From: Chthoniobacterales bacterium
Lineage (GTDB): Bacteria > Verrucomicrobiota > Verrucomicrobiia > Chthoniobacterales > DASVRZ01
DNA: 64,000 nucleotides
Direction: 5' to 3'
Assembly: GCA_039930045.1 (NCBI GenBank)
Contig: JBDSQB010000016.1
Coordinates: 310,001-374,000 of the forward strand
This document shows, in pieces, positions 18,571 through 29,500 of this stretch. A program made the position numbers and the translations under genes. Below the pieces are notes generated by a model. It saw only the letters and a list, made by a program, of their open reading frames with translations. It did not search any database and was not told the origin of the DNA. Every line of letters begins with the position of its first letter. Position 1 is the first letter of the stretch.

Positions 18571-19670
18571 CCGTTGGCTGCATTCGACGCAGTCCATTCA
18601 CGATAAATCAGCGGCGAGATTTCCGAAGGTTTAATCTCGCTTCGGCCTCCCCAGAAGACGTTGGTGTAGCTGACTGGGATTCCGATCTTCGCGAGATGCG
18701 CGTCGATGGCCGCTTTGTGTTCCAGCAGACGCGGTTTCTCCGTGCCGTGGGCTACGGCCATGATGTTCACATTGCGGAACTCCGGCCCGCCTTCGCGCCA
18801 GTAGCAATGGGTCAAAATATCGTGTCTGCCTATTTCTGATCCGGCTTCGATTTCCCGACCAGCGGGGATCGCCCAATGGAAAAGTCCATTGAAACGCGTC
18901 ACGCGCACGCCGGTTTGGGAAGGCTTCACGTGCTCAAGAAAAGTGGAAAAGCGCCCGATGACTTTTCTCTGATTCAAGGCTTCCGCCGTCTCGCAAAAAT
19001 CCTCCAGAGAAACCCCGGCTTCCTCAGCGCGGGCCAGCCACGGATTGGCGGTGATTTCGTCGGGAGCAAACTCGCGTTTCAGGCTGAGAAGGATTTTCCA
19101 TTCGTGGTCCGTTAGCTGGACGACTCCGGTTTTAATCATCAAGGCAGGAGTTACAGCCTTGTCTCCAGGTTCGATGGTTTTGCGACGAACATGACCCACA
19201 CCCAAGGCAAAAATTCCCTTGGCTGGCATCAGTCGGTAAGTCTCTGCACCGGTCAATTCGCAGAGCAACTGGCAATGCGCGTCCAAGCTGAATCCAGCGG
19301 GGACTTTGACCGTGGTCCAGAGTTTGTATTCCGACCCGGCGGTAATGGAGTCGGTCGAGCGGATGACGACGTGACCCGAAAACGGATCGGTCTTCGACAT
19401 AAAATCAAAGGCGGAGTCCAGTTTGTCTGCGTCGATTTTCCAAGCGACCAAGGCACCTTCCGCCAGATTCGTGGCGATCAAGGTTTGGCGAACCCGGCGC
19501 ACGGTTTTTGCCTCCAACATGGCCCGAATCCGCTCAAGGACGGTGCTCAGCGGCAGTCCGCATTGCTCCGAGATTTGGGTAAATGGCTCGCGGACGAATC
19601 CTGGGATTTTATCCTCGGAGACAGCCAGAATTTGAGCGTTGATCGGGTCGTTGTGCTCGGTCGGAATCAT
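18552..19670 (-). CDS. Double-unit AsnC/Lrp-type protein, siroheme-decarboxylase-like
   Basis: The 372 residues contain two copies of an AsnC-like unit. The first (about 8-165) has a winged-helix stretch (ISEQCGLPLSTVLERIRAML) and ends with GIFALGVGHVRRKT. The second (about 190-350) has LSLKREFAP at its helix-turn-helix and then FNGLFHWAIP, THCYWREGGPEFRNVNIMAV and AHG. The HCYxR, aromatic and MxHG-like order resembles the AhbA/AhbB and NirDLGH siroheme decarboxylases more than DNA-binding Lrp regulators. It starts three bases after the gyrA stop, so it is probably transcribed with the gyrase genes. No other heme-pathway gene is visible. A transcription-factor role remains possible. Confidence 0.6.
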   Translation of the reverse strand: MIPTEHNDPINAQILAVSEDKIPGFVREPFTQISEQCGLPLSTVLERIRAMLEAKTVRRVRQTLIATNLAEGALVAWKIDADKLDSAFDFMSKTDPFSGHVVIRSTDSITAGSEYKLWTTVKVPAGFSLDAHCQLLCELTGAETYRLMPAKGIFALGVGHVRRKTIEPGDKAVTPALMIKTGVVQLTDHEWKILLSLKREFAPDEITANPWLARAEEAGVSLEDFCETAEALNQRKVIGRFSTFLEHVKPSQTGVRVTRFNGLFHWAIPAGREIEAGSEIGRHDILTHCYWREGGPEFRNVNIMAVAHGTEKPRLLEHKAAIDAHLAKIGIPVSYTNVFWGGRSEIKPSEISPLIYREWTASNAANGYSLTE

Positions 19671-19673
19671 ATC

Positions 19674-22262
19674 TTACTCCGCCGCGCTTTCCTCGACGAC
19701 CGCATCGTCCTCCTCGGTGGCGACAACCGGCGCGATGCCCTGGAGGCGCTCGCCTTCGCGCATGTCGATGAGAATCACGCCCTGCGCGTTGCGTCCCGTG
19801 GTGCGGATGCCGGCGACTTTGGTGCGAACCATTTTGCCTTTGTTGGTGATGAGCATGATTTCGTCATTTTCGCGAACGGTGAGAGCGCCGACGACGCCTC
19901 CGGTTTTCGCGTTGGTCTTCATCGTGATAACGCCTTTTCCACCTCGCGATTGGAGTCGGTAAACCGGGCCATTTTCGTCGTCGAATGGAGTGCGCTTACC
20001 GAGTCCATTTTCGCCAGCGACGAGAAGGGTGGAGTTCGGATCAACCAATGCGACGCCCACGATATAATCTTTTTTATCAGGACGAATGCCCCAAACGCCG
20101 ACGGTGTCGCGGCCTTGATCGCGCATCTCTTCCTCGCTGAAACGAATACTCATGCCTTCGTGGGTAATGAGAACAATTTCTTTGAAACCATCAGTGAGTT
20201 TGCACTCGATGAGCTGGTCGCCTTCTTCGATTTTGATAGCGATGATGCCGCCTTTGCGGATGTTTTTGAAGTCGGAGAGATTTGATTTTTTAACGATGCC
20301 GCTCCGCGTGGCGAAGACAATGTGCAGCTTGTCGGTCCAAGTTTCCTCGTCCGTTTTCTGACCTTGGATTCGGATCGTAGTGGCGATTTTTTCGTTGGGC
20401 CGAAGCTCCAGAAAATTCGCGATGCTGCGCCCGCGACTGGCCCGGCTCATTTCGGGAATTTCAAAAACGCGTTCGACGTAGCAGCGTCCGTCCTGGGTAA
20501 CGAAAAGCAGGAAATCGTGAGTCGTTGCTGTAAATAAACTCTCCACAAAATCGCTGTCTTCATCCTCGTGTTGCGATTCGCGCGCGACCATTCCGATGAC
20601 GCCTTTACCTCCACGACGTTGCGCTCGGTAAGAACTGACGGCGGTTCGTTTGATGAAGCCGTTGTGGGTGATGGTGATGATAGTCCCCTCGTCGGCGATG
20701 AGATCCTCGATGCTAATCTCGCCCTCGGCGGCGACGATTTGCGTTCGGCGTTCGTTGCCGTATTTGCGCTGAATTTCGCGGACTTCCTCCTTGATCATGG
20801 TGAGGACGCGCATCTCGTTGGCGAGGATGTCGAGGAGGTTTTTGATGACGGCGACGAGGTCGTCGTATTCCTTCTTGATCGCATCGCGCTCGAGGCCGGT
20901 GAGTTGATAGAGTCGCAGGTCGAGAATGTGCCCGACTTGCTTGTCGCTCAGTCGATAAAAACCATCGGCGACGCGTTGCTCGTTGCGAATGAGAACGCCC
21001 AATCCTTCCACCACTGCGCGGCTCCAGGAGAGTGCGGCGAGACGATTTTTTGCGTCATCGCGGTCATTTGAGTCGCGAATGATTCGGATGAAATCATCGA
21101 GATTATCGAGAGCGATAAGCAGGCCTTCCAGCTTCTCCGCGTCGGCCTCGGCTTGGGCTAGCAAATATTTCGTGCGGCGAATAATCACCTCGCGTCGATG
21201 CTCGATGTAACAACTGATCGCGTCTTTCAGTGACAGCAGACGCGGCTTGCCACGGTCGATCGCGAGCATGTTTACACTGAAGGAGGACTCCAGCGGCGTG
21301 TGCTTGTAGAGATTGTTGACAATCACCTTCGGATTGCCGTCGCGCTTCAAGTCGATCACGACTCGCGTGTCCTCCGAACTCTCATCACGAACATCGCTGA
21401 TACCGGTGAGAACTTTCTCGTTTACGAGATCGGCGATTTTCTTCACGAGTTCCGCACGATTCACGTTGAATGGAATCTCGGAAATGATGATCTGTTCGCG
21501 GCCACCCTTGATTTCTGTGGTGCCGATGCGGCCGCGAACTCGCACCGAACCGCGGCCAGTTTCAAAATACTGTTTGAGACCTGCATAGCCTTGAATGATG
21601 CAACCCGTCGGGAAATCCGGTCCTTTTACAAACTCCATCAAGCCCTCGATCGTGATGTCTGGATCGTCAATTTGGGCGCAAATGCCATTGATGACTTCGC
21701 TCAAATTATGCGGCGGCATGTTGGTCGCCATGCCGACGGCAATGCCTGTGCCGCCATTAACCAGCAAATTCGGAAACGCCGCCGGAAACACTGTAGGCTC
21801 GGTGCGAGTTTCATCGTAATTGGGAACGAAATCCACCGTGTCCTTGTCCATGTCCTGCATCAGGGCCGCGCCCAAATGTTGCAGTCGCGCTTCGGTATAA
21901 CGCATCGACGCAGGTGGATCGCCTTCGACCGAGCCGAAGTTGCCCTGGCCATCGATCAGCATCTCGCGCATCGCCCAAGGCTGGGCCATGTGGACGAGCG
22001 TAGGGTAAATCGCCTGATCGCCGTGCGGATGGTAGTTGCCCATGGTTTCGCCGACGATTTTCGCGCACTTCAGATGCTTACGATTTGGCTGCACGCCGAG
22101 ATCGTTCATCGCATAAAGAATGCGACGTTGGGAAGGTTTCAGACCGTCGCGTGCATCGGGCAGCGCACGGGAAATAATGACCGACATCGAGTAATCGAGA
22201 AACGATTTAGACATTTCCTCGGCGACGTTGACCTTTTCGACTTTTTCGTTGGAGTTATACAT
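19674..22262 (-). CDS. gyrA: DNA gyrase subunit A
   Basis: This 862-residue protein has all GyrA landmarks. These are the N-terminal YSMSVIISRALPDARDGLKP, the catalytic tyrosine Tyr122 in MRYTEARL, a breakage-reunion domain through about residue 490, and a C-terminal six-blade pinwheel with the GyrA box QRRGGKG that marks gyrase rather than topoisomerase IV. The quinolone-pocket segment reads NYHPHGDQAIYPT, so the usual Ser/Thr at position 83 is Gln and the acidic residue at 87 is Pro. It introduces negative supercoils together with GyrB. Only nine bases separate it from the toxin gene upstream, and three from the AsnC-type gene downstream. Confidence 0.97.
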   Translation of the reverse strand: MYNSNEKVEKVNVAEEMSKSFLDYSMSVIISRALPDARDGLKPSQRRILYAMNDLGVQPNRKHLKCAKIVGETMGNYHPHGDQAIYPTLVHMAQPWAMREMLIDGQGNFGSVEGDPPASMRYTEARLQHLGAALMQDMDKDTVDFVPNYDETRTEPTVFPAAFPNLLVNGGTGIAVGMATNMPPHNLSEVINGICAQIDDPDITIEGLMEFVKGPDFPTGCIIQGYAGLKQYFETGRGSVRVRGRIGTTEIKGGREQIIISEIPFNVNRAELVKKIADLVNEKVLTGISDVRDESSEDTRVVIDLKRDGNPKVIVNNLYKHTPLESSFSVNMLAIDRGKPRLLSLKDAISCYIEHRREVIIRRTKYLLAQAEADAEKLEGLLIALDNLDDFIRIIRDSNDRDDAKNRLAALSWSRAVVEGLGVLIRNEQRVADGFYRLSDKQVGHILDLRLYQLTGLERDAIKKEYDDLVAVIKNLLDILANEMRVLTMIKEEVREIQRKYGNERRTQIVAAEGEISIEDLIADEGTIITITHNGFIKRTAVSSYRAQRRGGKGVIGMVARESQHEDEDSDFVESLFTATTHDFLLFVTQDGRCYVERVFEIPEMSRASRGRSIANFLELRPNEKIATTIRIQGQKTDEETWTDKLHIVFATRSGIVKKSNLSDFKNIRKGGIIAIKIEEGDQLIECKLTDGFKEIVLITHEGMSIRFSEEEMRDQGRDTVGVWGIRPDKKDYIVGVALVDPNSTLLVAGENGLGKRTPFDDENGPVYRLQSRGGKGVITMKTNAKTGGVVGALTVRENDEIMLITNKGKMVRTKVAGIRTTGRNAQGVILIDMREGERLQGIAPVVATEEDDAVVEESAAE

Positions 22263-22271
22263 GTATGTAAA

Positions 22272-22694
22272 TTATTCGGGGAACACTGGGATGTGCAGCA
22301 GTTTGGCCGCATCCCTCATGCGTTTATCAGTGGCGCAAAGTGGAAAATCCTGACTCGAATCACACGCCGCCACGTGAATGGAATCCAGTGTGCGCAGAGG
22401 CACTGAGGGATGACATCGATCCAGAGTATGTCGGGCTTTTTTCAAGGTCAGGCTGTCCATAGAATGGATTTCGAGGCGCTCGTCCGCGATCCAGGAGGAA
22501 AATTCCTTCCAAGCCTGTTCGCGTTCCAATTCGGTAATGGATTGGGTCCGCTCCTTGGCCAGAAGAGCGGCCAGAACTTCCGTGACAGCCAGCTCGCTCG
22601 TGGAGATGGAATTGCCGGGAATCGCCTGTCTGAAGACGTGACTATCCGGCTCATCGACGAGCAGTTTAATGATGATGGCCGTATCCAAATACAC
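22272..22694 (-). CDS. vapC: PIN-domain toxin, VapC family
   Basis: This 140-residue PIN protein begins MYLDTAIIIKLLVDEPDS, with Asp4 as first metal ligand. Glu in TSELAVTEVLAAL, Asp in LRTLDSIHVAA and Asp in LCATDKRMRDAA complete the acidic cluster. VapC toxins are Mg-dependent RNases, often cutting tRNA or rRNA, held in check by a bound antitoxin. The cognate antitoxin gene ends four bases upstream. The unusual feature is position: the pair fills the space between gyrB and gyrA on the same strand with gaps of 17, 3 and 9 bases. Confidence 0.88.
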   Translation of the reverse strand: MYLDTAIIIKLLVDEPDSHVFRQAIPGNSISTSELAVTEVLAALLAKERTQSITELEREQAWKEFSSWIADERLEIHSMDSLTLKKARHTLDRCHPSVPLRTLDSIHVAACDSSQDFPLCATDKRMRDAAKLLHIPVFPE

Positions 22695-22697
22695 GAT

Positions 22698-23051
22698 TTA
22701 CCATCCTCGGCTGTCGCGATCTTCCCGCACGAGCTCGTCTGCCGTCGAGCCGCCGCGCCATGGAACTGGCTGGAAACCAGCGGAGAAGGCAAATGGCTTC
22801 GACTTGCGACCTGCTTCTGCAGAAACCAGCCGAGCCTTGGGTTTACCATTGCTGGTGATGACGACCTCGCGTCCTTGCTCCACCAGATCGAGCAGGCTGG
22901 AAAGCTGCGCTTTGGCCGTGCGAACGGAAACCATCTGCTCGCTGCCGAGAAGGCTGATGTCGTTCACGGCTGCGGATTCAAACGGCAAACCGTCGGTTAA
23001 TCTGCTGGATAAAGTCGGCTTCATTCCATTATTGTAGTCACGCGTAGTCAC
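22698..23051 (-). CDS. Phd/YefM-type antitoxin
   Basis: The frame encodes up to 117 residues from a GTG at 23051, preceded by AAAGGAAA. ATG starts at 23024 and 22934 are alternatives. The latter begins MVSVRTAKAQLSSLLDLVEQ and would give the typical 78-residue antitoxin. That core, followed by GREVVITSNGKPKARLV, is the classic Phd/YefM DNA-binding fold. The C-terminal tail (residues around VPWRGGSTADELVREDR) is the expected toxin-binding arm. Such antitoxins neutralise the toxin and repress their own promoter, so any internal promoter here would also feed gyrA. Start choice is uncertain; the function call is good. Confidence 0.83.
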   Translation of the reverse strand: MTTRDYNNGMKPTLSSRLTDGLPFESAAVNDISLLGSEQMVSVRTAKAQLSSLLDLVEQGREVVITSNGKPKARLVSAEAGRKSKPFAFSAGFQPVPWRGGSTADELVREDRDSRGW

Positions 23052-23068
23052 GTTGCAACTATTTTCCT

Positions 23069-25645
<2,577 letters not shown>

Positions 25646-25822
25646 TTACTGAGCGGGAAGTTAGCGGGTTTCCACCCAAATAACAACGCTTTTCTTCCGG
25701 CTAAACCCACCCGACACCACGAGATAGTGTGGTCGCGCCCGAGCCAGACCACAATTGGTGCTTTCCCGGTCCGAAAAACTCCGTGATCGACAACTTCCTC
25801 CCGCCAGAGGATTTTTGTCGCC

Positions 25823-27310
25823 TTGAAACGCGGGCTTCTTCTCCTCCTCAGCTTGGTGTTGATCGTCGCCGCGCGGCTCTGGAACCACGACCAGATTTTC
25901 GTCGGTCAGGAAACGTATTTCGTCGATGCCGACTGCTACTCGCGCATGACCCGCGTCGCGGCCGTCGTCGCGCATCCAGGCACGATTTTGCGGTATCACG
26001 ACTTTGAAAACTGGCCCGCCGGCACCACGCCGCACACCACCGCGCCACTGGATTACTGCATCGCCGCCGTCGCCTGGATCACGGGTCGCATCGACCTGGC
26101 AGGCGCGATCACGCCCATTTTAATGGCACTCGCCTCGGGCCTCATCCTGTGGAAATGGGCCCGCCGCTTTCGCTTCGTCACCCAGGTTGCCGTGCTTCTC
26201 ACCTTCGCCGTCAGCCCGATCCTCGTCCACGGCACCGTGCTCGGGCGCCCGGATCACCAGGCATTGCTCATCCTGCTCCTCATCGCCGCCTTCGCCACCG
26301 AATGGGAAATGCCGCAGTCACAGTCGAGTTTCATTCCGATCTGCAACGGACTTGCCTGGGGCCTCGCCCTTTGGACTTCGCTCTTTGAACCTTCCATTCT
26401 GCTAGGAGCCGCGGTTTTGCTGGGCATGGCGGCGAATGGAAAAAAATGGTTCAACCGCCAGCGCGCGATCTCCGCCATCACGATGGGACTCGCCCTGCTC
26501 GTCGCGCTCCTCATCGAACACTGGCATCTCGGCCCGCTCCCGACTGGGCCCCTCTTTGCACGCTGGTCGAAGTCGATTGGCGAACTCGCTCCACTCGGCT
26601 GGTTCTCGAAAACGTATTTGAGCTGGTTCGGACTCGCCCTGCTGGCGCTGCCGTTTGCGCTTTTTCGGAGTCGAGTTGCATTCCAATGGGGCGGGTTGCT
26701 TGTGCTCACGTTCATCCTTTGCACGACCGCCGCGCGCTGGGGGTATTTCCTGGGCATCGCCGTGATTTTCACCCTGCCATTCCTCTTAGAAAAATGGCGC
26801 GCGCCGTGGGTTGCCGTCCTCTTTTTTCTCGGTTTCTGGCCGGTCGCAGCGGAATGGGACTCGCGTCTCTGGCCGTCGCAGCCGGAGCAGGAACGCCTTG
26901 CTGAACAGGCCGAGGACTACCGCGAACTCCGCCAGATTTGCCAGTCCATCGACGGCGGCGGCGTCATCGCGCCGTGGTGGTTGTCGCCGCCCATCGCGTA
27001 TTGGAGTGGGGCGAAATGTGTGGCCGGTAGTTCGCATCAGAGCCTGCCGGGGAACGAGGATGTCGCGAATTTCTATCTGAGTCGATTCCCGGAAAAAGCC
27101 CGCGATATCGCTCTGCGTCGGCAAGTCCGCTGGGTCGTCGCGTATGAGCCGGAGCGCGTTCTTTCCACCGCTTCCGGTTTGGTGGACATCCCGGCGGCGA
27201 ACGACGCCCTCGGCGCCACCATCTATAATAGCCCGCGTCGCGCCCCGGCCTTTCTGCAACTGGAAAAGGAAACCCAGTTCTTCCGATTGTATCGGGTCGT
27301 CGATCCATAA
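25823..27310 (+). CDS. Multi-pass membrane protein, distant STT3/PglB-like glycosyltransferase
   Basis: At 495 residues with about ten hydrophobic helices in the first 350 and a soluble C-terminal part, it has the STT3 outline. The first outer loop has VDADCYSRMTRV with an acidic pair, then YHDFENWPAGT and APLDYC. A GRPDHQALLILLL helix matches the DHH-type segment of the family. The C-terminal WWLSPPIAYW stands where oligosaccharyltransferases have WWDYG, so the acceptor-site motif is altered. A role in moving a sugar from a lipid carrier is possible but unproven. The start is TTG with AGAGGA 12 bases before it; no in-frame ATG fits better. No glycan-synthesis gene cluster surrounds it. Confidence 0.55.
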   Translation: MKRGLLLLLSLVLIVAARLWNHDQIFVGQETYFVDADCYSRMTRVAAVVAHPGTILRYHDFENWPAGTTPHTTAPLDYCIAAVAWITGRIDLAGAITPILMALASGLILWKWARRFRFVTQVAVLLTFAVSPILVHGTVLGRPDHQALLILLLIAAFATEWEMPQSQSSFIPICNGLAWGLALWTSLFEPSILLGAAVLLGMAANGKKWFNRQRAISAITMGLALLVALLIEHWHLGPLPTGPLFARWSKSIGELAPLGWFSKTYLSWFGLALLALPFALFRSRVAFQWGGLLVLTFILCTTAARWGYFLGIAVIFTLPFLLEKWRAPWVAVLFFLGFWPVAAEWDSRLWPSQPEQERLAEQAEDYRELRQICQSIDGGGVIAPWWLSPPIAYWSGAKCVAGSSHQSLPGNEDVANFYLSRFPEKARDIALRRQVRWVVAYEPERVLSTASGLVDIPAANDALGATIYNSPRRAPAFLQLEKETQFFRLYRVVDP

Positions 27311-27311
27311 T

Positions 27312-27422
27312 CCCCGGGAGCGCACGCGTCTCGCGTGTTCCAGCGGACGTCTCGTCCGGTGGTGGAAACGGCCCTTTCGCGAGACGCAAAAGGGAACACG
27401 CGAGACGCGTGCGCTCCCGGGG
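27312..27422. repeat. Long palindromic repeat, copy 1, between convergent genes
   Basis: The arms at 27312-27341 and 27393-27422 are a perfect 30-base inverted repeat, with a 51-base centre that contains two smaller imperfect palindromes. It starts one base after the STT3-like gene stop codon and ends 13 bases before the mutL stop, exactly between two convergent genes. A diverged copy with the same centre lies at 33251-33355. On RNA it would fold into a very stable hairpin on either strand, so a shared transcription stop or RNA end-protector is likely. Confidence 0.9.
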
Positions 27423-27435
27423 AAGCCAGCTCCCG

Positions 27436-29379
27436 CTACACCTTGCGCCCGAATTTTTTCTCCAAGTCCCCGTAGTCGAATTGGATCAAAGTCGGACGGC
27501 CGTGGGGGCAGCAATAGGGGAGGTCGCAGGCCAGCAAATCCTGAATGAGATGCACCTGTTCCTCGCGATGCAGCACGTCGTTCGCCTTCACGGCGTGACG
27601 GCAGACCGTCTTGGCGATCACGTCTTCGCCGAGGCGCAGACTGCTCGTTTGCGTCGTGGCGGAACGCAAATCGTCGATCAGACGTCGAATCAACGTCAGC
27701 GGATCGCTCGTTTTAATGAAACTCGGCAGCGCATCGACCTTGTAAGTGGTATCGACCACGCCGTCGCCAAAGGGCTCAATGCCGATCCCCATCCGGTGCA
27801 ACGTCGCGAGATTTTCTGAGAGCCAGGCGTGATCGCGCGGCGCGACGCCGAGGGTCAGCGGCAGAAGGAGGCGTTGCGAGGCGACTCCCCGCGTTTCCAT
27901 GCTGCGCTGGAGTTGTTCAAAGAGGATGCGCTCGTGGGCGGCGTGCTGATCGACGAGGACCAGGCCGTCGGCGGACTCGAGGAGAATGTAGAGTTTGCCC
28001 AAGACGCCGAGGATTTTGAATTGGGGCACTGGAATGCCGGTAACCAAGTTGGCACTGCCTGTTCCGGCGTCGGTTGAGGCATTCGCAAAACTCGGAATGC
28101 CATTCCCGGTGTCGGTTGAGGCATTCGTGAAACTCGGAATGTCGTTCCCGGCGTCGGTTGAGGCGTTCGTGAAACTCGGAATGTCGTTCCCGGCGTCGGT
28201 TGAGGCATTCGCGAAACTCGGAATGCCATTCCCGGTGTCAGTTGGGGCATTCGTAAAACTCGGAATGCCGTTCCCGGCGTCAGTTGGGGCATTCGTGAAA
28301 CTCGGAATGCCATTCCCGGCGTCAGTTGGGGCATTCGTAAAACTCGGAATGCCCGAAATGGGCGAAAGTTGCCGCTGCCAACTGCCCCGGGTCGATTCCA
28401 ATGTCACTCGAATGGCCCGTGCCAAAATCTCCCGCACCAGACCCGGATCGCGGAAACGGACCTCGCGCTTGGCCGGGTGGACGTTGACATCGACGGCGGC
28501 GGGGTCCATTTCCAGAAATAGGAACGTGATCGGGTGCTGGCCGCGCATCAATGCGGTGTGATAGCCCTCGCGCAGGCCGTGGTTGATGGAGAGGTTTTCC
28601 ACGGCGCGTCCGTTCACGAAACTGATCTGCTGGCTGCGATTCGACCGCGAAATGCCCGGTTTGCCGATCAGGCCCCAAATACGGATGCCGGCGTCGTCGA
28701 TCACAGGCATCTCGACCAGTTGCTCGACGAACGGACTTCCATACAAATCGCGCAACCGCTCGGTGAGCGTGGCCGAAGCTGGCACTTGGAAGACCGTCCG
28801 GTCGTCGCGCAAATAGGTAAACGCCACACCCGGATGCCCGATGGCCTGGAGGTGCAGGGCGTGTTCGATGTGGCTCGCCTCGGTGTTTTCCGTGCGCAAA
28901 AACTTGCGCCGCGCGGGCAGATTATAAAAAAGTGAGCGGACTTCGATTTGAGTCCCCGGAGCCTCGCCACTGGAGCGGACGGCCTCGATTTTACCGCCGG
29001 AAATGAGGATTTCGGTGCCTTCCTCGGCGTCGCGTGGACGGGTGCTGAGGCGAAAACGCGACACGCTGGCGATGCTCGGCAACGCTTCCCCACGAAACCC
29101 GAGCGTGGCGATGGCGGCCAAATCTGATCCGAGTCGGATCTTGCTCGTGGCGTGGCGTTCGAGGCAAAGGAGGGCGTCGTCGCGGTCCATGCCCGAGCCG
29201 TCATCGACGACCTTGATCTGCGAATTGCCGCCGCGCCGGATGAGGACTTCGATGCGTTTCGCGCCTGCGTCGAGGCTGTTTTCGACGAGTTCCTTGATGA
29301 CCGACGCTGGCCGTTCCACGACTTCGCCCGCCGCCACTTGATTGGCAACGTCTTCGGGAAGGAGGCGGATGGAACCCAT
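27436..29379 (-). CDS. mutL: DNA mismatch repair protein MutL
   Basis: The 647-residue protein has the GHKL ATPase N-terminus: MGSIRLLPEDVANQVAAGEV, ELVENSLDAGA, DDGSGMD, TLGFRGEALPSI. The transducer domain runs to about residue 330. The MutL C-terminal dimerisation domain (from about 450) ends with ACDLPYCCPHGRPTLIQFD. ACHRAVK-type CRHAVKANDVL is present, but no DQHAX2EX4E endonuclease motif in full: VLVDQHAAHERILFEQ is there, which does match the DQHA(X)2E start. The disordered linker carries seven 14-residue repeats of the type GIPSFTNAPTDAGN. It couples mismatch recognition to strand incision. It converges with the STT3-like gene across the long palindrome. Confidence 0.95.
   Translation of the reverse strand: MGSIRLLPEDVANQVAAGEVVERPASVIKELVENSLDAGAKRIEVLIRRGGNSQIKVVDDGSGMDRDDALLCLERHATSKIRLGSDLAAIATLGFRGEALPSIASVSRFRLSTRPRDAEEGTEILISGGKIEAVRSSGEAPGTQIEVRSLFYNLPARRKFLRTENTEASHIEHALHLQAIGHPGVAFTYLRDDRTVFQVPASATLTERLRDLYGSPFVEQLVEMPVIDDAGIRIWGLIGKPGISRSNRSQQISFVNGRAVENLSINHGLREGYHTALMRGQHPITFLFLEMDPAAVDVNVHPAKREVRFRDPGLVREILARAIRVTLESTRGSWQRQLSPISGIPSFTNAPTDAGNGIPSFTNAPTDAGNGIPSFTNAPTDTGNGIPSFANASTDAGNDIPSFTNASTDAGNDIPSFTNASTDTGNGIPSFANASTDAGTGSANLVTGIPVPQFKILGVLGKLYILLESADGLVLVDQHAAHERILFEQLQRSMETRGVASQRLLLPLTLGVAPRDHAWLSENLATLHRMGIGIEPFGDGVVDTTYKVDALPSFIKTSDPLTLIRRLIDDLRSATTQTSSLRLGEDVIAKTVCRHAVKANDVLHREEQVHLIQDLLACDLPYCCPHGRPTLIQFDYGDLEKKFGRKV
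28060..28353. repeat. 42-base tandem repeat inside mutL (seven units)
   Basis: Seven near-identical 42-base units lie in frame in the linker-coding part of mutL and encode GIPSFTNAPTDAGN with changes at a few positions (F/T, P/S, A/T, G/D). Because the unit is a multiple of three, gain or loss of copies would lengthen or shorten the linker without breaking the frame. Units differ mostly by single-base changes, as expected for an array kept by slippage or recombination. Confidence 0.93.
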
Positions 29380-29409
29380 GCGGGAAGAATAAGAGGAAAG
29401 CTGAAAGCT

Positions 29410-29483
29410 GAAACCTGAAACTTGAAGGAAGACGGGGCGGCGGCTGCTTTTCTTCAGGTTTCGGGTTTCAAGTTTCAGGTTTC
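29410..29483. repeat. Inverted repeat between mutL and the iscA-like gene
   Basis: A perfect 17-base inverted repeat has arms at 29410-29426 and 29467-29483 (GAAACCTGAAACTTGAA and its complement), with a 40-base loop. The surrounding bases repeat the same AAACCTGAAA-like words. It lies in the 121-base divergent region and ends 17 bases before the iscA-like ATG, so it could be an operator, a hairpin in that leader RNA, or a small dispersed repeat. Confidence 0.75.
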
Positions 29484-29500
29484 TCTTCTACTTTCTCCCC

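Noticed and set aside
28060-28353. On/off phase variation of mutL
   Set aside because: The 42-base unit is a multiple of three, so copy changes keep the frame; only linker length could vary.
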